IMG/VR virus record: IMGVR_UViG_3300048828_000275
Location: 1 to 23,052 of that record
DNA length: 23,052 nucleotides
Direction: 5' to 3' (one strand)
Origin: a virus
Every line of letters begins with the position of its first letter. Within the stretch, counting starts at the first letter, position 1. Below the pieces are notes generated by a model, which was given only the letters and a program-made list of their open reading frames with translations, did no database searches and was not told the origin of the DNA. Positions 5,931-12,581 of the stretch are shown piece by piece. Made by a program: the position numbers and the translations under genes.

Positions 5931-6329
5931 TTAAAAATATTTTTTTAGTTTAATAGTATAGGTCTCTATTAGTTCTTCGATTTCGTTCGAAGTAAATTTA
6001 GTAATTTCTTGGCTCTTTTCGTATAGCTTTTGCGATAAATCTTTGCCTAAATACAAAGAATATTTATACTGCTCTCCGGATCTATATACGTTACACGCTA
6101 CGCATTGAGGTTTTACGTTATCTAATTCCCATCTGGTTGAGTAATGTTTCCTACTTATGAAGTGTCCCGCTTGAATGCCTCCGGTCTTCCAGTGACCTTT
6201 CTTACCGCAAGTAACGCAAGTACAGTAACCCCTATCGTCTGCGTTAGATAGTCTTACGTACTGACTAAATACAGTATCTAGCTTTTTAATAAGCTTAGAC
6301 CTTGTCGGTTTTTTAGAGTTCTTAGGCAT
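5931..6329 (-). CDS. ninG: NinG/Rap-like recombination nuclease
   Basis: Using the ATG at 6329 this is a 132-aa protein matching the lambda NinG (Rap) family: CTCVTCGKKGHW (36-47), then AGHFISRKHYSTRW (54-67) and a CVAC pair (76-79) in KPQCVACNVYRSG. The paired cysteines bind zinc and the GHF..R.H region resembles an HNH-type active site. NinG/Rap resolves branched recombination intermediates such as D-loops and Holliday junctions. A longer frame begins with TTG at 6347 but would overlap the upstream stop; the ATG seven bases after that stop is preferred. The N-terminus is very basic (MPKNSKKPTRSK). It works plausibly with the ERF and SSB-like proteins downstream. Confidence 0.82.
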   Translation of the reverse strand: MPKNSKKPTRSKLIKKLDTVFSQYVRLSNADDRGYCTCVTCGKKGHWKTGGIQAGHFISRKHYSTRWELDNVKPQCVACNVYRSGEQYKYSLYLGKDLSQKLYEKSQEITKFTSNEIEELIETYTIKLKKYF

Positions 6330-6336
6330 CGTCTTT

Positions 6337-6573
6337 TTAGGTATCAATAGCTTTTAGTAATATCTTACCAGAAGCTTCGTCTATTAATGCTACTCTAGTA
6401 TAAATAAATTTAGAAATTTCTTTTATTTCTTCTTTTTCTTCCTTAGAAGAATCTATTCCTAGATTAGTATAAAGATCGCAATCTAATTTTAGTAGTAAGT
6501 CAGTTCTCTCTTTAATACTTTTAGCGAAGTCGATTGCTATCGCTTCCGCTTTCTCTTTTAGTTTATCTTTCAT
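6337..6573 (-). CDS. Small helical hypothetical protein (78 aa)
   Basis: The protein starts MKDKLKEKAEAIAIDFAKSI and is charged and helical throughout, with no recognisable domain. The frame can be extended to a GTG at 6588, but that GTG belongs to a GTGGAGG ribosome-binding sequence and lies at the predicted transcription start, so ATG 6573 is chosen. It is the first gene of a short unit (this gene, NinG-like gene, terminator) and its stop lies seven bases before the NinG ATG. A role with NinG is possible from linkage only. Confidence 0.6.
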   Translation of the reverse strand: MKDKLKEKAEAIAIDFAKSIKERTDLLLKLDCDLYTNLGIDSSKEEKEEIKEISKFIYTRVALIDEASGKILLKAIDT

Positions 6574-6600
6574 ATTATTAGCCTCCACCCACCAAAGGTA
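6573..6600 (-). promoter_or_regulatory. Bacteroidota-type promoter -7 box and GGAGG ribosome-binding site
   Basis: On the minus strand TACCTTTG (6600-6593) matches the Bacteroidota -7 consensus TANNTTTG. It is followed 5 bases on by GGAGG and then ATG at 6573. The upstream -33 TTTG element is not clear; TTTA about 20 bases further up is the nearest match in an A/T-rich stretch. The box lies in one of the few real intergenic gaps, between the holin gene and a new unit. Confidence 0.45.
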
Positions 6601-6643
6601 GTTTATTTTTTTTAAAAATGTAAAGTAAATTAAAAAGTAATTA

Positions 6644-7066
6644 TTAACGGTGCTTGTTATTTCCCATTATCTTTTCAGCCCCTCGGCTCCCGAAATACCC
6701 TATAAAGACTATTGTTAATAATTCTTTTACTACGTCTAACTCTTCTATCTGTAGATACCAGCCAATAACAAAGGCAACGGTTAAGAAGACTAAAGTAATA
6801 GGTCTGACGTTCTGGGCTAACCAAGAGCTGCTTCTAGAGTCCGCTACCCATCTTTTAGTAATACCGTCAAATTCGTGTATTTCTTGATCTAGCTTTTTTA
6901 AGGCTATCTGTTTATCTTCATCTGTAAGCTCACTACCGCCGATAAGAGCGCGTACGACACCGCCAACGGGACTATCATTAGCAAGACTGCCAACAACTGC
7001 AGGAATCTTAGAAAGTAAGAATTGACCAACTTTAGTATCTTTAAATTTCTTTTTTTTATCTGCCAT
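6644..7066 (-). CDS. 3TM-type phage holin
   Basis: The 140-aa protein starts with a basic, cytoplasmic-looking segment (MADKKKKFKDTKVGQFL). A small Gly/Ala/Val-rich segment PAVVGSLANDSPVGGVVRALIGG follows, then an acidic amphipathic part, and two clear membrane helices at about 88-106 (ITLVFLTVAFVIGWYL) and 112-128 (VVKELLTIVFIGYFG). The WVADSRSSSWLAQNVRPIT motif before the first helix is typical of the 3TM holin family. Such holins permeabilise the inner membrane and time lysis. It directly follows the M15 endolysin gene, 23 bases apart. Genes after it belong to another unit with its own probable promoter. Confidence 0.75.
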   Translation of the reverse strand: MADKKKKFKDTKVGQFLLSKIPAVVGSLANDSPVGGVVRALIGGSELTDEDKQIALKKLDQEIHEFDGITKRWVADSRSSSWLAQNVRPITLVFLTVAFVIGWYLQIEELDVVKELLTIVFIGYFGSRGAEKIMGNNKHR

Positions 7067-7089
7067 AGCATAACGTATTCCCGGAAGTT

Positions 7090-7443
7090 CTAGTAGAGCC
7101 AGATAACGTTATCGTCTTTTTCCGGATCGTTATCCACGTGTATAAATGTCTCTCCGATACCGAATCTATTAAAGCCAGCTGTTCGTAAGGAGTCGATAAT
7201 AACGCTCCTCGTTCTAGAGTCGGTACAATGAATATCGACGGCGTAACCGTAGCAATGTGAGGAGTATTTACTGCCTCCAATATAGGCGTTGTGCGATTTA
7301 CTTCTAAAGCCTGAATTAATCCTAAAAGGAATCCCAGCGAGAGACCTAGCATCGTCGAGCATACGTAAGGTCGTCTCTTGCATATATTTACCGCTTCCCG
7401 GATCGTCTGGCGAATCAAATTCAGATAGTTCAAAGTGTAACAT
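7090..7443 (-). CDS. M15-family peptidase endolysin
   Basis: The 117-aa protein is a compact zinc peptidase of the M15_3/VanY-like class, which cuts the peptide part of peptidoglycan. SGFRSKSHNAYIGG (44-57) and SSHCYGYAVDIH (61-72) give His63 and Asp70 in the SxHxxGxAxDI pattern, and FIHVDND supplies the third ligand His102. There is no signal peptide or membrane segment, so release through the holin is expected. Its start is one base beyond the stop of the upstream membrane protein. The whole domain is present and of normal length for phage M15_3 endolysins. Confidence 0.88.
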   Translation of the reverse strand: MLHFELSEFDSPDDPGSGKYMQETTLRMLDDARSLAGIPFRINSGFRSKSHNAYIGGSKYSSHCYGYAVDIHCTDSRTRSVIIDSLRTAGFNRFGIGETFIHVDNDPEKDDNVIWLY

Positions 7444-7444
7444 A

Positions 7445-7789
7445 TTATTTATTTAAAATAGACTTAAACGCTTCGCTTCCTGCGTTAATAATTTCCTTCT
7501 GTAAGGTTATCATCTGTGCCTCGTAAGCATCTTTTTGTTCTACTAGTGCGTCAATATGCTTCTGTTGGCTTTCTACCTTACTTTGTAATTGGTTTACTTC
7601 GTCAGGATTGCGCCCTATGATAGCATAGATAACAACTGATAAACTTCCTACAATCATTCCTACGATAGACACAATAATATCTTTGTTTTCTCTAGGAATA
7701 GAATTATTAGCTAAATATAACAATAATAAAATTACTAGAACAAAAATACCTGCTGCTCCTGAATAGTGTATAAGATCCTTCTTTTTCAT
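7445..7789 (-). CDS. Membrane protein with C-terminal coiled coil, lysis group
   Basis: The 114-aa protein has two membrane helices, about 10-27 (SGAAGIFVLVILLLLYLA) and 37-58 (DIIVSIVGMIVGSLSVVIYAII). A heptad-like coiled coil follows from about 64 to 105 (EVNQLQSKVESQQKHIDALVEQKDAYEAQ). It lies between a 48-aa membrane protein and the endolysin, overlapping the former as ATGA. The layout suggests a lysis accessory: a second holin/antiholin, or a spanin-like protein if the coiled coil faces the periplasm. Topology cannot be settled from sequence. Codon choice here is mixed, unlike the CTA/GTA/TCT-heavy core genes. Confidence 0.6.
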   Translation of the reverse strand: MKKKDLIHYSGAAGIFVLVILLLLYLANNSIPRENKDIIVSIVGMIVGSLSVVIYAIIGRNPDEVNQLQSKVESQQKHIDALVEQKDAYEAQMITLQKEIINAGSEAFKSILNK

Positions 7790-7932
7790 TTAATCTGCTT
7801 ATAGATTTTAGTTATGGTATAGATTATGGTTAATATTAAAACGACCGTTTGTAGTTGCGTATTTATATTAGGCAAACTACTAAATACTACTGCTCCTATA
7901 TTCAATCCGTATATTCTTAAATCTTGTATCAT
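7786..7932 (-). CDS. Small membrane protein, holin-like (48 aa)
   Basis: A 48-aa frame runs from ATG 7932 to TGA 7786, beginning MIQDLRIYGLNIGAVVFSSL and ending KIYKQIK. A moderately hydrophobic first half (LNIGAVVFSSL) is followed by a strong membrane helix TVVLILTIIYTI and a basic tail, a layout seen in small holin-like proteins of Bacteroidota phages. Both ends are coupled to neighbours: TAATG with the LamG gene before it and ATGA with the membrane protein after it, strong evidence that it is a gene although short. Confidence 0.6.
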   Translation of the reverse strand: MIQDLRIYGLNIGAVVFSSLPNINTQLQTVVLILTIIYTITKIYKQIK

Positions 7933-8636
7933 TATATTTCGTTTGCCAATGCACTTATTTCGCCCGAAGTTAATTCTCTATTATATAAACGTACTTGGTC
8001 TATAAGCCCATCGCTATAAATTTTCGTAGCGTACCTTAATAAACCGATAGTGCCTTTAGTAGCAGTATCATAGTCGGGGTAAGTAATCCAAGAAGTGTTT
8101 GTACCGCTTCCAGCTGTTTGATATGTAACTGTTTGCTTGACACCATCTAAGTATATTTCTCGGTCAGTAGATGTAAGCTGACAAAATATGTGCTTCCATT
8201 GAGTGCTAGGAGAAACACTTGCGTATGCAAAAGACTGGTTTAAAAAACTACCATTTCTTGTAGCTACATATATTCTACCTAAATCAGCTAACCAACCAAA
8301 ATACCAATAATCACTTAAATTAGAAGAGCTTGAAATACTTAAAGGAAAAACACGACTTGTCGATGTGTCTAACTTTACCCAAGCGCTTACTGCTTTTATA
8401 GTATCAGAATCATTAAAAGGAGAACCTGAAGGTAAATCTATATATTTGTTTCCATTCCCGTCTAAGGCTTGACCAAACTGACCTGTGGGGTATGTTGTAC
8501 CTGATACTGCCGTTCCGTTATAGTTGCCTGTTTCGTCATTGGCATTTCCATCTAACTTGTAATGCGCTAATAAACCATCAGTAGGTATTCCATCGCCTGA
8601 TGGTTGAGAAACAAATAGTCTTTTATTTAATCCCAT
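7932..8636 (-). CDS. LamG/concanavalin-like fold protein, probable receptor-binding or fibre tip
   Basis: The 234-aa protein contains a single LamG-type jelly roll from about residue 22 to 232. It opens with DGLLAHYKLDGNANDETG, goes through SAWVKLD, WKHIFCQLTSTDREIYLDGV, and ends GLIDQVRLYNRELTSGEISAL; that last motif (DxVRIYNRALSxxEI) is diagnostic of the LamG_3 family. These domains bind glycans, so it is a good candidate for host surface recognition at the end of the fibre operon. There is no signal peptide, as expected for a virion protein. Codon use is more mixed than in core genes, suggesting exchange, as is common for receptor-binding proteins. Confidence 0.75.
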   Translation of the reverse strand: MGLNKRLFVSQPSGDGIPTDGLLAHYKLDGNANDETGNYNGTAVSGTTYPTGQFGQALDGNGNKYIDLPSGSPFNDSDTIKAVSAWVKLDTSTSRVFPLSISSSSNLSDYWYFGWLADLGRIYVATRNGSFLNQSFAYASVSPSTQWKHIFCQLTSTDREIYLDGVKQTVTYQTAGSGTNTSWITYPDYDTATKGTIGLLRYATKIYSDGLIDQVRLYNRELTSGEISALANEI

Positions 8637-8637
8637 A

Positions 8638-9102
8638 TTAATAAGTTATATCATACGACATTACTTGCGCCTTTGTCGTCTTGGCGTTTATAGCTGTTTC
8701 GTGGTTAGTGCAAGAAGTTCGTATAGCGTCTCTTTCAGTTGTTATCTCACTAGGGATTGCTGTACTTTTTTCTGCTTTTCTTGTAACATACCAATCAGTT
8801 GTAGACAATTCATCGTTAGCTAATATCTTAGCTTCTTTTATACGCTGTATTTTTAGTTCCGCTAATGTTTCAGTCCAAGTAAGATTGTTTACAGGATATG
8901 TAAATTGACTGTTAGCTGAATCAAAATAAATGTCTCCTAACTCCTTAATTCGAACATCATAAGTAGGTGTTACTACATCGTAAAAACCGTGTCCTTCTAA
9001 ATCGCTATCCGATAGTAAATCAAAACCTGCTATAATAGTTCCGTATGACTTAGGTACTGTATTGTAAACTTTTATAGTTCCGTTATAATCTTTTGCCTTC
9101 AT
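8638..9102 (-). CDS. Tail fibre-associated protein with assembly-chaperone-like C-terminus
   Basis: The 154-aa protein has a beta-type N-terminus (GTIKVYNTVPKSYGTIIAGFDLL) with a middle part reminiscent of short host-exposed domains. The helical C-terminus, LKIQRIKEAKILANDELSTTDWYVTRKAEKSTAIPSE...RDAIR (about 84-130), resembles phage tail fibre assembly proteins, where a xxTDWYxxRxxE...xIPxExxxxRxxIR motif recurs. It is one base from the LamG gene and from the fibre protein upstream. I infer a role in fibre assembly or fibre structure; the exact family is not certain. Confidence 0.5.
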   Translation of the reverse strand: MKAKDYNGTIKVYNTVPKSYGTIIAGFDLLSDSDLEGHGFYDVVTPTYDVRIKELGDIYFDSANSQFTYPVNNLTWTETLAELKIQRIKEAKILANDELSTTDWYVTRKAEKSTAIPSEITTERDAIRTSCTNHETAINAKTTKAQVMSYDITY

Positions 9103-9103
9103 A

Positions 9104-9586
9104 TTATGGTGTTGTATCTGTTTCGTATTTATTTATGCTATAAACTAACTTAGCTGCACTATCCGTATCATCTAAACAGATAACTTGAATTATGTTAGTT
9201 TCGGCAGTATCTAAATCTGTAGATCCTACTTTACTTATAGTAGAAGTTGTAAAATCATCTGCTAAAGTTATTACTGCGCTGGTTAAAGTACCGGATAAAA
9301 TTACATCGATAGATTGTCCTAACTTCATATTTTGTATCGTTAGTGTAGCAGTAGTAATATTACCCGTTAAAAGGAAAGTACTTGCTGCCGAAGCGTCTAA
9401 ATTTTGACTTCCCGTTGAGCTACTTGTAGCTTTAGCGGTATATCTATTCTCTAGTCTATCGTGCGTAACGAAGTTATCTCCATAAATTTCTGTTGTCATA
9501 GCGTTTACTGCTACGAAGGCATCTCTTAGGGTGTCCCCGGTACCGTCGTTTGCGCTAGTTCCTACGTTTATATTAGTTCTTGCCAT
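9104..9586 (-). CDS. Tail fibre-like structural protein
   Basis: The 160-aa protein begins MARTNINVGTSANDGTGDTL followed by RDAFVAVNAMTTEIY. This NIGTxxNDGTGDxLRxAFxxxN motif is a frequent N-terminal virion-attachment motif of phage fibre and structural proteins. The remainder is Thr/Ser-rich beta structure (TFLLTGNITTATLTIQNMKLGQ, VITLADDFTTSTISKVG), typical of fibre shafts or adhesin-like domains. It is transcribed between a 63-aa protein and the probable fibre assembly protein with one-base spacing on each side. No enzymatic motif is seen. Confidence 0.65.
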   Translation of the reverse strand: MARTNINVGTSANDGTGDTLRDAFVAVNAMTTEIYGDNFVTHDRLENRYTAKATSSSTGSQNLDASAASTFLLTGNITTATLTIQNMKLGQSIDVILSGTLTSAVITLADDFTTSTISKVGSTDLDTAETNIIQVICLDDTDSAAKLVYSINKYETDTTP

Positions 9587-9587
9587 T

Positions 9588-9779
9588 TTATATTAGTGTT
9601 TGGTCTACTGTTATTTCTGTTGTATCTGCTTTATATAATATACTATCTACGGATAGCTCTAGTACGTCTTCTAACCAGCAAGCCGGTGCTGAAGCGTGAG
9701 GTATAGCGTCCGTGGTGTCGTTTGTATCGCCCCATTCGGTAGCACAATAAATTTTCCCCCAGTTAATACTATTTGCCAT
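9588..9779 (-). CDS. Small structural protein of fibre operon (63 aa)
   Basis: The 63-aa protein starts MANSINWGKIYCATEWGDTN, a NWGKIYCxTxWGD motif that I have seen in other flavobacterial phage virion proteins but cannot assign. The rest is acidic (CWLEDVLELSVDSILYKAD). It has two cysteines and no membrane segment. Position one base before the fibre-like gene suggests that it is part of the tail or fibre; function is not known. Confidence 0.5.
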   Translation of the reverse strand: MANSINWGKIYCATEWGDTNDTTDAIPHASAPACWLEDVLELSVDSILYKADTTEITVDQTLI

Positions 9780-9888
9780 ATCTATATAATAACTTTTTTT
9801 GTATTTTGTTATCTAACTTACTAAGGAAGGATTCTAATTTTTTAATATTTCCCTCTTTAGGTTTATAATCTTTATTTAAAGCACCCAT
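9769..9888 (-). CDS. Possible very small protein (39 aa)
   Basis: A 39-aa frame from ATG 9888 to TAG 9769 starts MGALNKDYKPKEGNIKKLES and ends KKLLYRYGK. It is basic and helical. It overlaps the end of the DUF6712-like gene by 13 bases and the start of the 63-aa gene by 11, the packing typical of this genome, and fills the otherwise empty 96 bases between them. No homologue is known to me, so its reality rests on packing. Confidence 0.42.
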   Translation of the reverse strand: MGALNKDYKPKEGNIKKLESFLSKLDNKIQKKLLYRYGK

Positions 9889-10379
9889 CCCTCGAAGCTT
9901 GCGTCCTTATCCGGGTATACATCGCTATCGTTATTACTATAATACTCCGAGAATTTACTCGAAGCGTTAAAGCTCATATAAGAGATAAAGCGATCCGTAT
10001 AATATTGAGCCGTGTCTCTCTCTTTTTCTATAAGATAGTCTATATCTTCTTTAGATAAACTCTCTCCCGTCTCGCTCGTATGCTTATATACTCCTTTATT
10101 AGAGATAGTAATAGAAGCGAAGGGTAGGTATTCTACCATAGCCCAGTGTATTAGCATAGGCTTTATATAGTCGTTTACTAAATTAAGGTAGTCTCCGGTT
10201 AGAGTACTCCCGGTAATCTTAGTCTGTATAGCTTCTAGTAGATCCGTTCCTAGATAATTCTGTATATGCTTATCCTGGGCAATCTTTATAAACTGTATAA
10301 ACTGATCCGTGTCTACGTTACCGTTTAAAGCGGTATATTTTACGATATCTTTTCTCGATATAAGTAATGCTTCTGCCAT
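9876..10379 (-). CDS. DUF6712-like head completion/connector protein
   Basis: The 167-aa helical protein matches from memory the DUF6712 family of Bacteroidota phages: LISRKDIVKYTALNGNVD (6-23), FIQFIKIAQDKHIQNYLGTDLLE, YIKPMLIHWAMVEYLPFA, NKGVYKHTSETGESLS, then LIEKERDTAQYYTDRFISYMSF and a C-terminal EGWVL. The fold plan of packed helices plus a hairpin resembles head-tail connector adaptors, so it probably sits under the portal. Its ATG shares one base with the portal stop, consistent with equal coupling to the portal. Function is inferred from location. Confidence 0.72.
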   Translation of the reverse strand: MAEALLISRKDIVKYTALNGNVDTDQFIQFIKIAQDKHIQNYLGTDLLEAIQTKITGSTLTGDYLNLVNDYIKPMLIHWAMVEYLPFASITISNKGVYKHTSETGESLSKEDIDYLIEKERDTAQYYTDRFISYMSFNASSKFSEYYSNNDSDVYPDKDASFEGWVL

Positions 10380-12154
10380 TATTTCCTAGGGTTTTTATAT
10401 CCTCTATCTTTTCTATCTATTGGTCTTTGGCTAACGATAGAAGGCTCGTCTGTTAAAGAAGGGTCTTTTATTCCCTCTTTAGCTTTTTCGCTTTTATAAG
10501 AGGGCTTTGCGTTAGGGCTATTAGGATCTGGTTTTATACCTCCTTTAAAAATATATGTTTTTCTCAACCAAAAATGGTGGCAGTTAGCACCGCCTTTATA
10601 TAGGAAAATATTATAACTGCTTTCTCCTTTCGCTGCTAGTTCGCTATTAGCTCTACTTTCTTTATTTAAGTCTTCTTTTCTATATATCTTACTTCTAGCT
10701 ACCATCTTTTTACAGAAATCTCTAGAGTTATTAGATACCGCTAGAGGAGCGTACTGGTATCTTACTAAGTACTTTTTACCGCTTTCGCTCTCTCCGTCTA
10801 GGTCGCTTTTAGCGTTAGCTCTACTAGGTACTACGGAAGCTAAGGAGAGCATCTTATCTAAGGCTTCTTCCTGGTCGTAGTCTACGGCTCTCTCGTCGAA
10901 TAACTCCCAGCCGTTTTCTAGTAGTTCGTCTTCTGATTCTCCGAAAGCTTCTAACTCTTTTAATAGTTCTTCGTCGTCGAAGTCTTCTTCTTTAGAAAGC
11001 TTTACTCCGGTCTCTTCTTCTCGAGCTTCGTCTGTAATAGCGTTATCCGTTTCGATAAATTCTAACGGCTGAAGCGTTTTAAAGTATAATTTAAGGCTTA
11101 TCCCGTTTACCGCTAGTATATCGTCGATAGCGTCTATTATAAGGTCTTGATAAGGCTTAATAGTAATATTCTGAAATAGTAAAGAAGCCGTTTTAATCTC
11201 GTCGGCGTTATTACCTAGCCCGTTATTCCCGGATCTAATACCTAAGAGTAAAGGCGAAGTGATTCTATGCGCTACCATTAGCTTATTAGAGCATTCGTTA
11301 GATAAGTACTCGTAATGAGCCGGGGCGTCGTTTAGAGGTACGTCGTCTATAGTAGTCTTAGCGTCTGCGTTATTATTAAACGCTACGATAACCTTTTCTC
11401 CTCTAGCTCCGGTAAGTTTATTTAGAACTTCGTTTTTTACTTGTAGCTGTTTCTCTCTATCTGGGACTCCGTTGTTGAAATTAATTATTTTAGTGCCCGA
11501 GAAGCCAGACTTAACGTCGTTTATAAGATAATCCGCTACTTCGCTCTCTAGCTCGGCATAACATAAAGCTCCTTGATAATCTACCGGGCAGTAATAATCG
11601 TAACCCGAAACGTATTTTTTAATAATCTTAACTTCCGGCTCTCTTCCGTTACCAAATCCGAAAGCTGCGATTCTCTTAGGCTTAGAATTAGGCTTAATTT
11701 TCCCCCAGTCGTGGAAGTAATAATAAGCTTCTATTTCTCCTTCTTCGTTACATTTTTCCGCTCTTAGAGTCTGTCTCGGGAAATGCTCCGATTTAAATAC
11801 TCTTCCGTCCTTATATAGGACCTGAAAGGAAGCTTCTCCTAAGAGTTTTAAGTCTAAGGATACCTTACGTAAGCAATTATTAGAAAAGATAGATTTAAGA
11901 GCCGCATACTCATCCGTCTTAGAAGAAGAGTCTAGAGCGTCTAGTCCTTTTCCGTAGATAAGGTTACTAATACCGTTTATAATAGCGTTCTGGGTAGTAC
12001 TTCCCGTAAATAAGTCTATAAGGTACTGATAATAGTTATTATCTTCCCCGTAGGCTACCCAGTCTTTACGTTTATCCTCTACTACTTTAGGCTTATTATA
12101 CGTAGATAAGTTTACTACGTGAATATTTGATTTACTCGTTTGATTTCGTGCCAT
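10379..12154 (-). CDS. Portal protein with Cys/His-bearing C-terminal extension
   Basis: The 591-aa protein fits a phage portal: an N-terminal wing (WVAYGEDNNYYQYLIDLFTGS, 32-52; NAIINGISNLIYGKGL), a beta/crown part with HFPRQTLRAEK, and a stem region with ITSPLLLGIRSGNNGLGNNADEIKTASLLFQ (298-328). It forms the DNA entry ring at one capsid vertex. After about 375 comes an acidic linker and then an unusual domain (461-540) with KYLVRYQYAPLAV, NSRDFCKKMVA and GGANCHHFW; related sequences follow portal-type proteins in other flavobacterial phages. The last 50 residues are Pro/Lys-rich. Terminase is not next to it, which is unusual. Confidence 0.75.
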   Translation of the reverse strand: MARNQTSKSNIHVVNLSTYNKPKVVEDKRKDWVAYGEDNNYYQYLIDLFTGSTTQNAIINGISNLIYGKGLDALDSSSKTDEYAALKSIFSNNCLRKVSLDLKLLGEASFQVLYKDGRVFKSEHFPRQTLRAEKCNEEGEIEAYYYFHDWGKIKPNSKPKRIAAFGFGNGREPEVKIIKKYVSGYDYYCPVDYQGALCYAELESEVADYLINDVKSGFSGTKIINFNNGVPDREKQLQVKNEVLNKLTGARGEKVIVAFNNNADAKTTIDDVPLNDAPAHYEYLSNECSNKLMVAHRITSPLLLGIRSGNNGLGNNADEIKTASLLFQNITIKPYQDLIIDAIDDILAVNGISLKLYFKTLQPLEFIETDNAITDEAREEETGVKLSKEEDFDDEELLKELEAFGESEDELLENGWELFDERAVDYDQEEALDKMLSLASVVPSRANAKSDLDGESESGKKYLVRYQYAPLAVSNNSRDFCKKMVARSKIYRKEDLNKESRANSELAAKGESSYNIFLYKGGANCHHFWLRKTYIFKGGIKPDPNSPNAKPSYKSEKAKEGIKDPSLTDEPSIVSQRPIDRKDRGYKNPRK

Positions 12155-12495
12155 TATAATACTATAAATTCGTTATCGCTAGTCCTTTCCGTATATGCGT
12201 TATTATTTATACTATACGTCGATACGGTCTGGTTAGTACAATATATCTTATCTCTATACACGACCTTAGAGCCGTCTTTTATTTCTAGGGTATAGGTACT
12301 ATCCTCTTTTAAAGAAAACGTATTAGAATAGCTATAATAGTAGTCTATCGCCGTGAAAGAGGTAGCTGTATCGTTAAACGCTTCCGTATTCTTTAATTCG
12401 TCTTTAATTATAATAGTATAAGTCGTACCCGAAGTATATTCTCTAGGAATAAAATTAAAGGTTTGACTACTATTACTCTCTTCTAGGATTATCAT
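12154..12495 (-). CDS. Small beta-rich virion protein (113 aa)
   Basis: The 113-aa protein begins MIILEESNSSQTFNFIPREYTSG and is alternating beta strand and Tyr/Thr/Ser-rich turns (FSLKEDSTYTLEIKDGSKVVYRDKIYC). Similar short proteins starting MIIL.... IPRE lie next to portal or capsid genes in Bacteroidota phages, but their role is not established to my knowledge. It may be a head decoration or a tail completion protein. The stop overlaps the portal ATG (TAATG). A terminator 37 bases upstream separates it from the tail tube gene. Confidence 0.5.
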   Translation of the reverse strand: MIILEESNSSQTFNFIPREYTSGTTYTIIIKDELKNTEAFNDTATSFTAIDYYYSYSNTFSLKEDSTYTLEIKDGSKVVYRDKIYCTNQTVSTYSINNNAYTERTSDNEFIVL

Positions 12496-12531
12496 ATATA
12501 TATAATAAATAAAAGAGGATTTTGTTAAAAT

Positions 12532-12559
12532 AAAAAAGGGTAACCGCTAAGCTACCCTT
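12532..12559 (-). terminator. Rho-independent terminator after tail tube gene
   Basis: On the minus strand AGGGTA ... TACCCT forms a six-pair stem with a loop that can hold a further GC pair, followed by TTTTTT and more A/T. It lies between the probable tail tube gene (stop at 12582) and the 113-aa gene. Confidence 0.72.
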
Positions 12560-12581
12560 CTCTAAAATCTAAATACTAATC

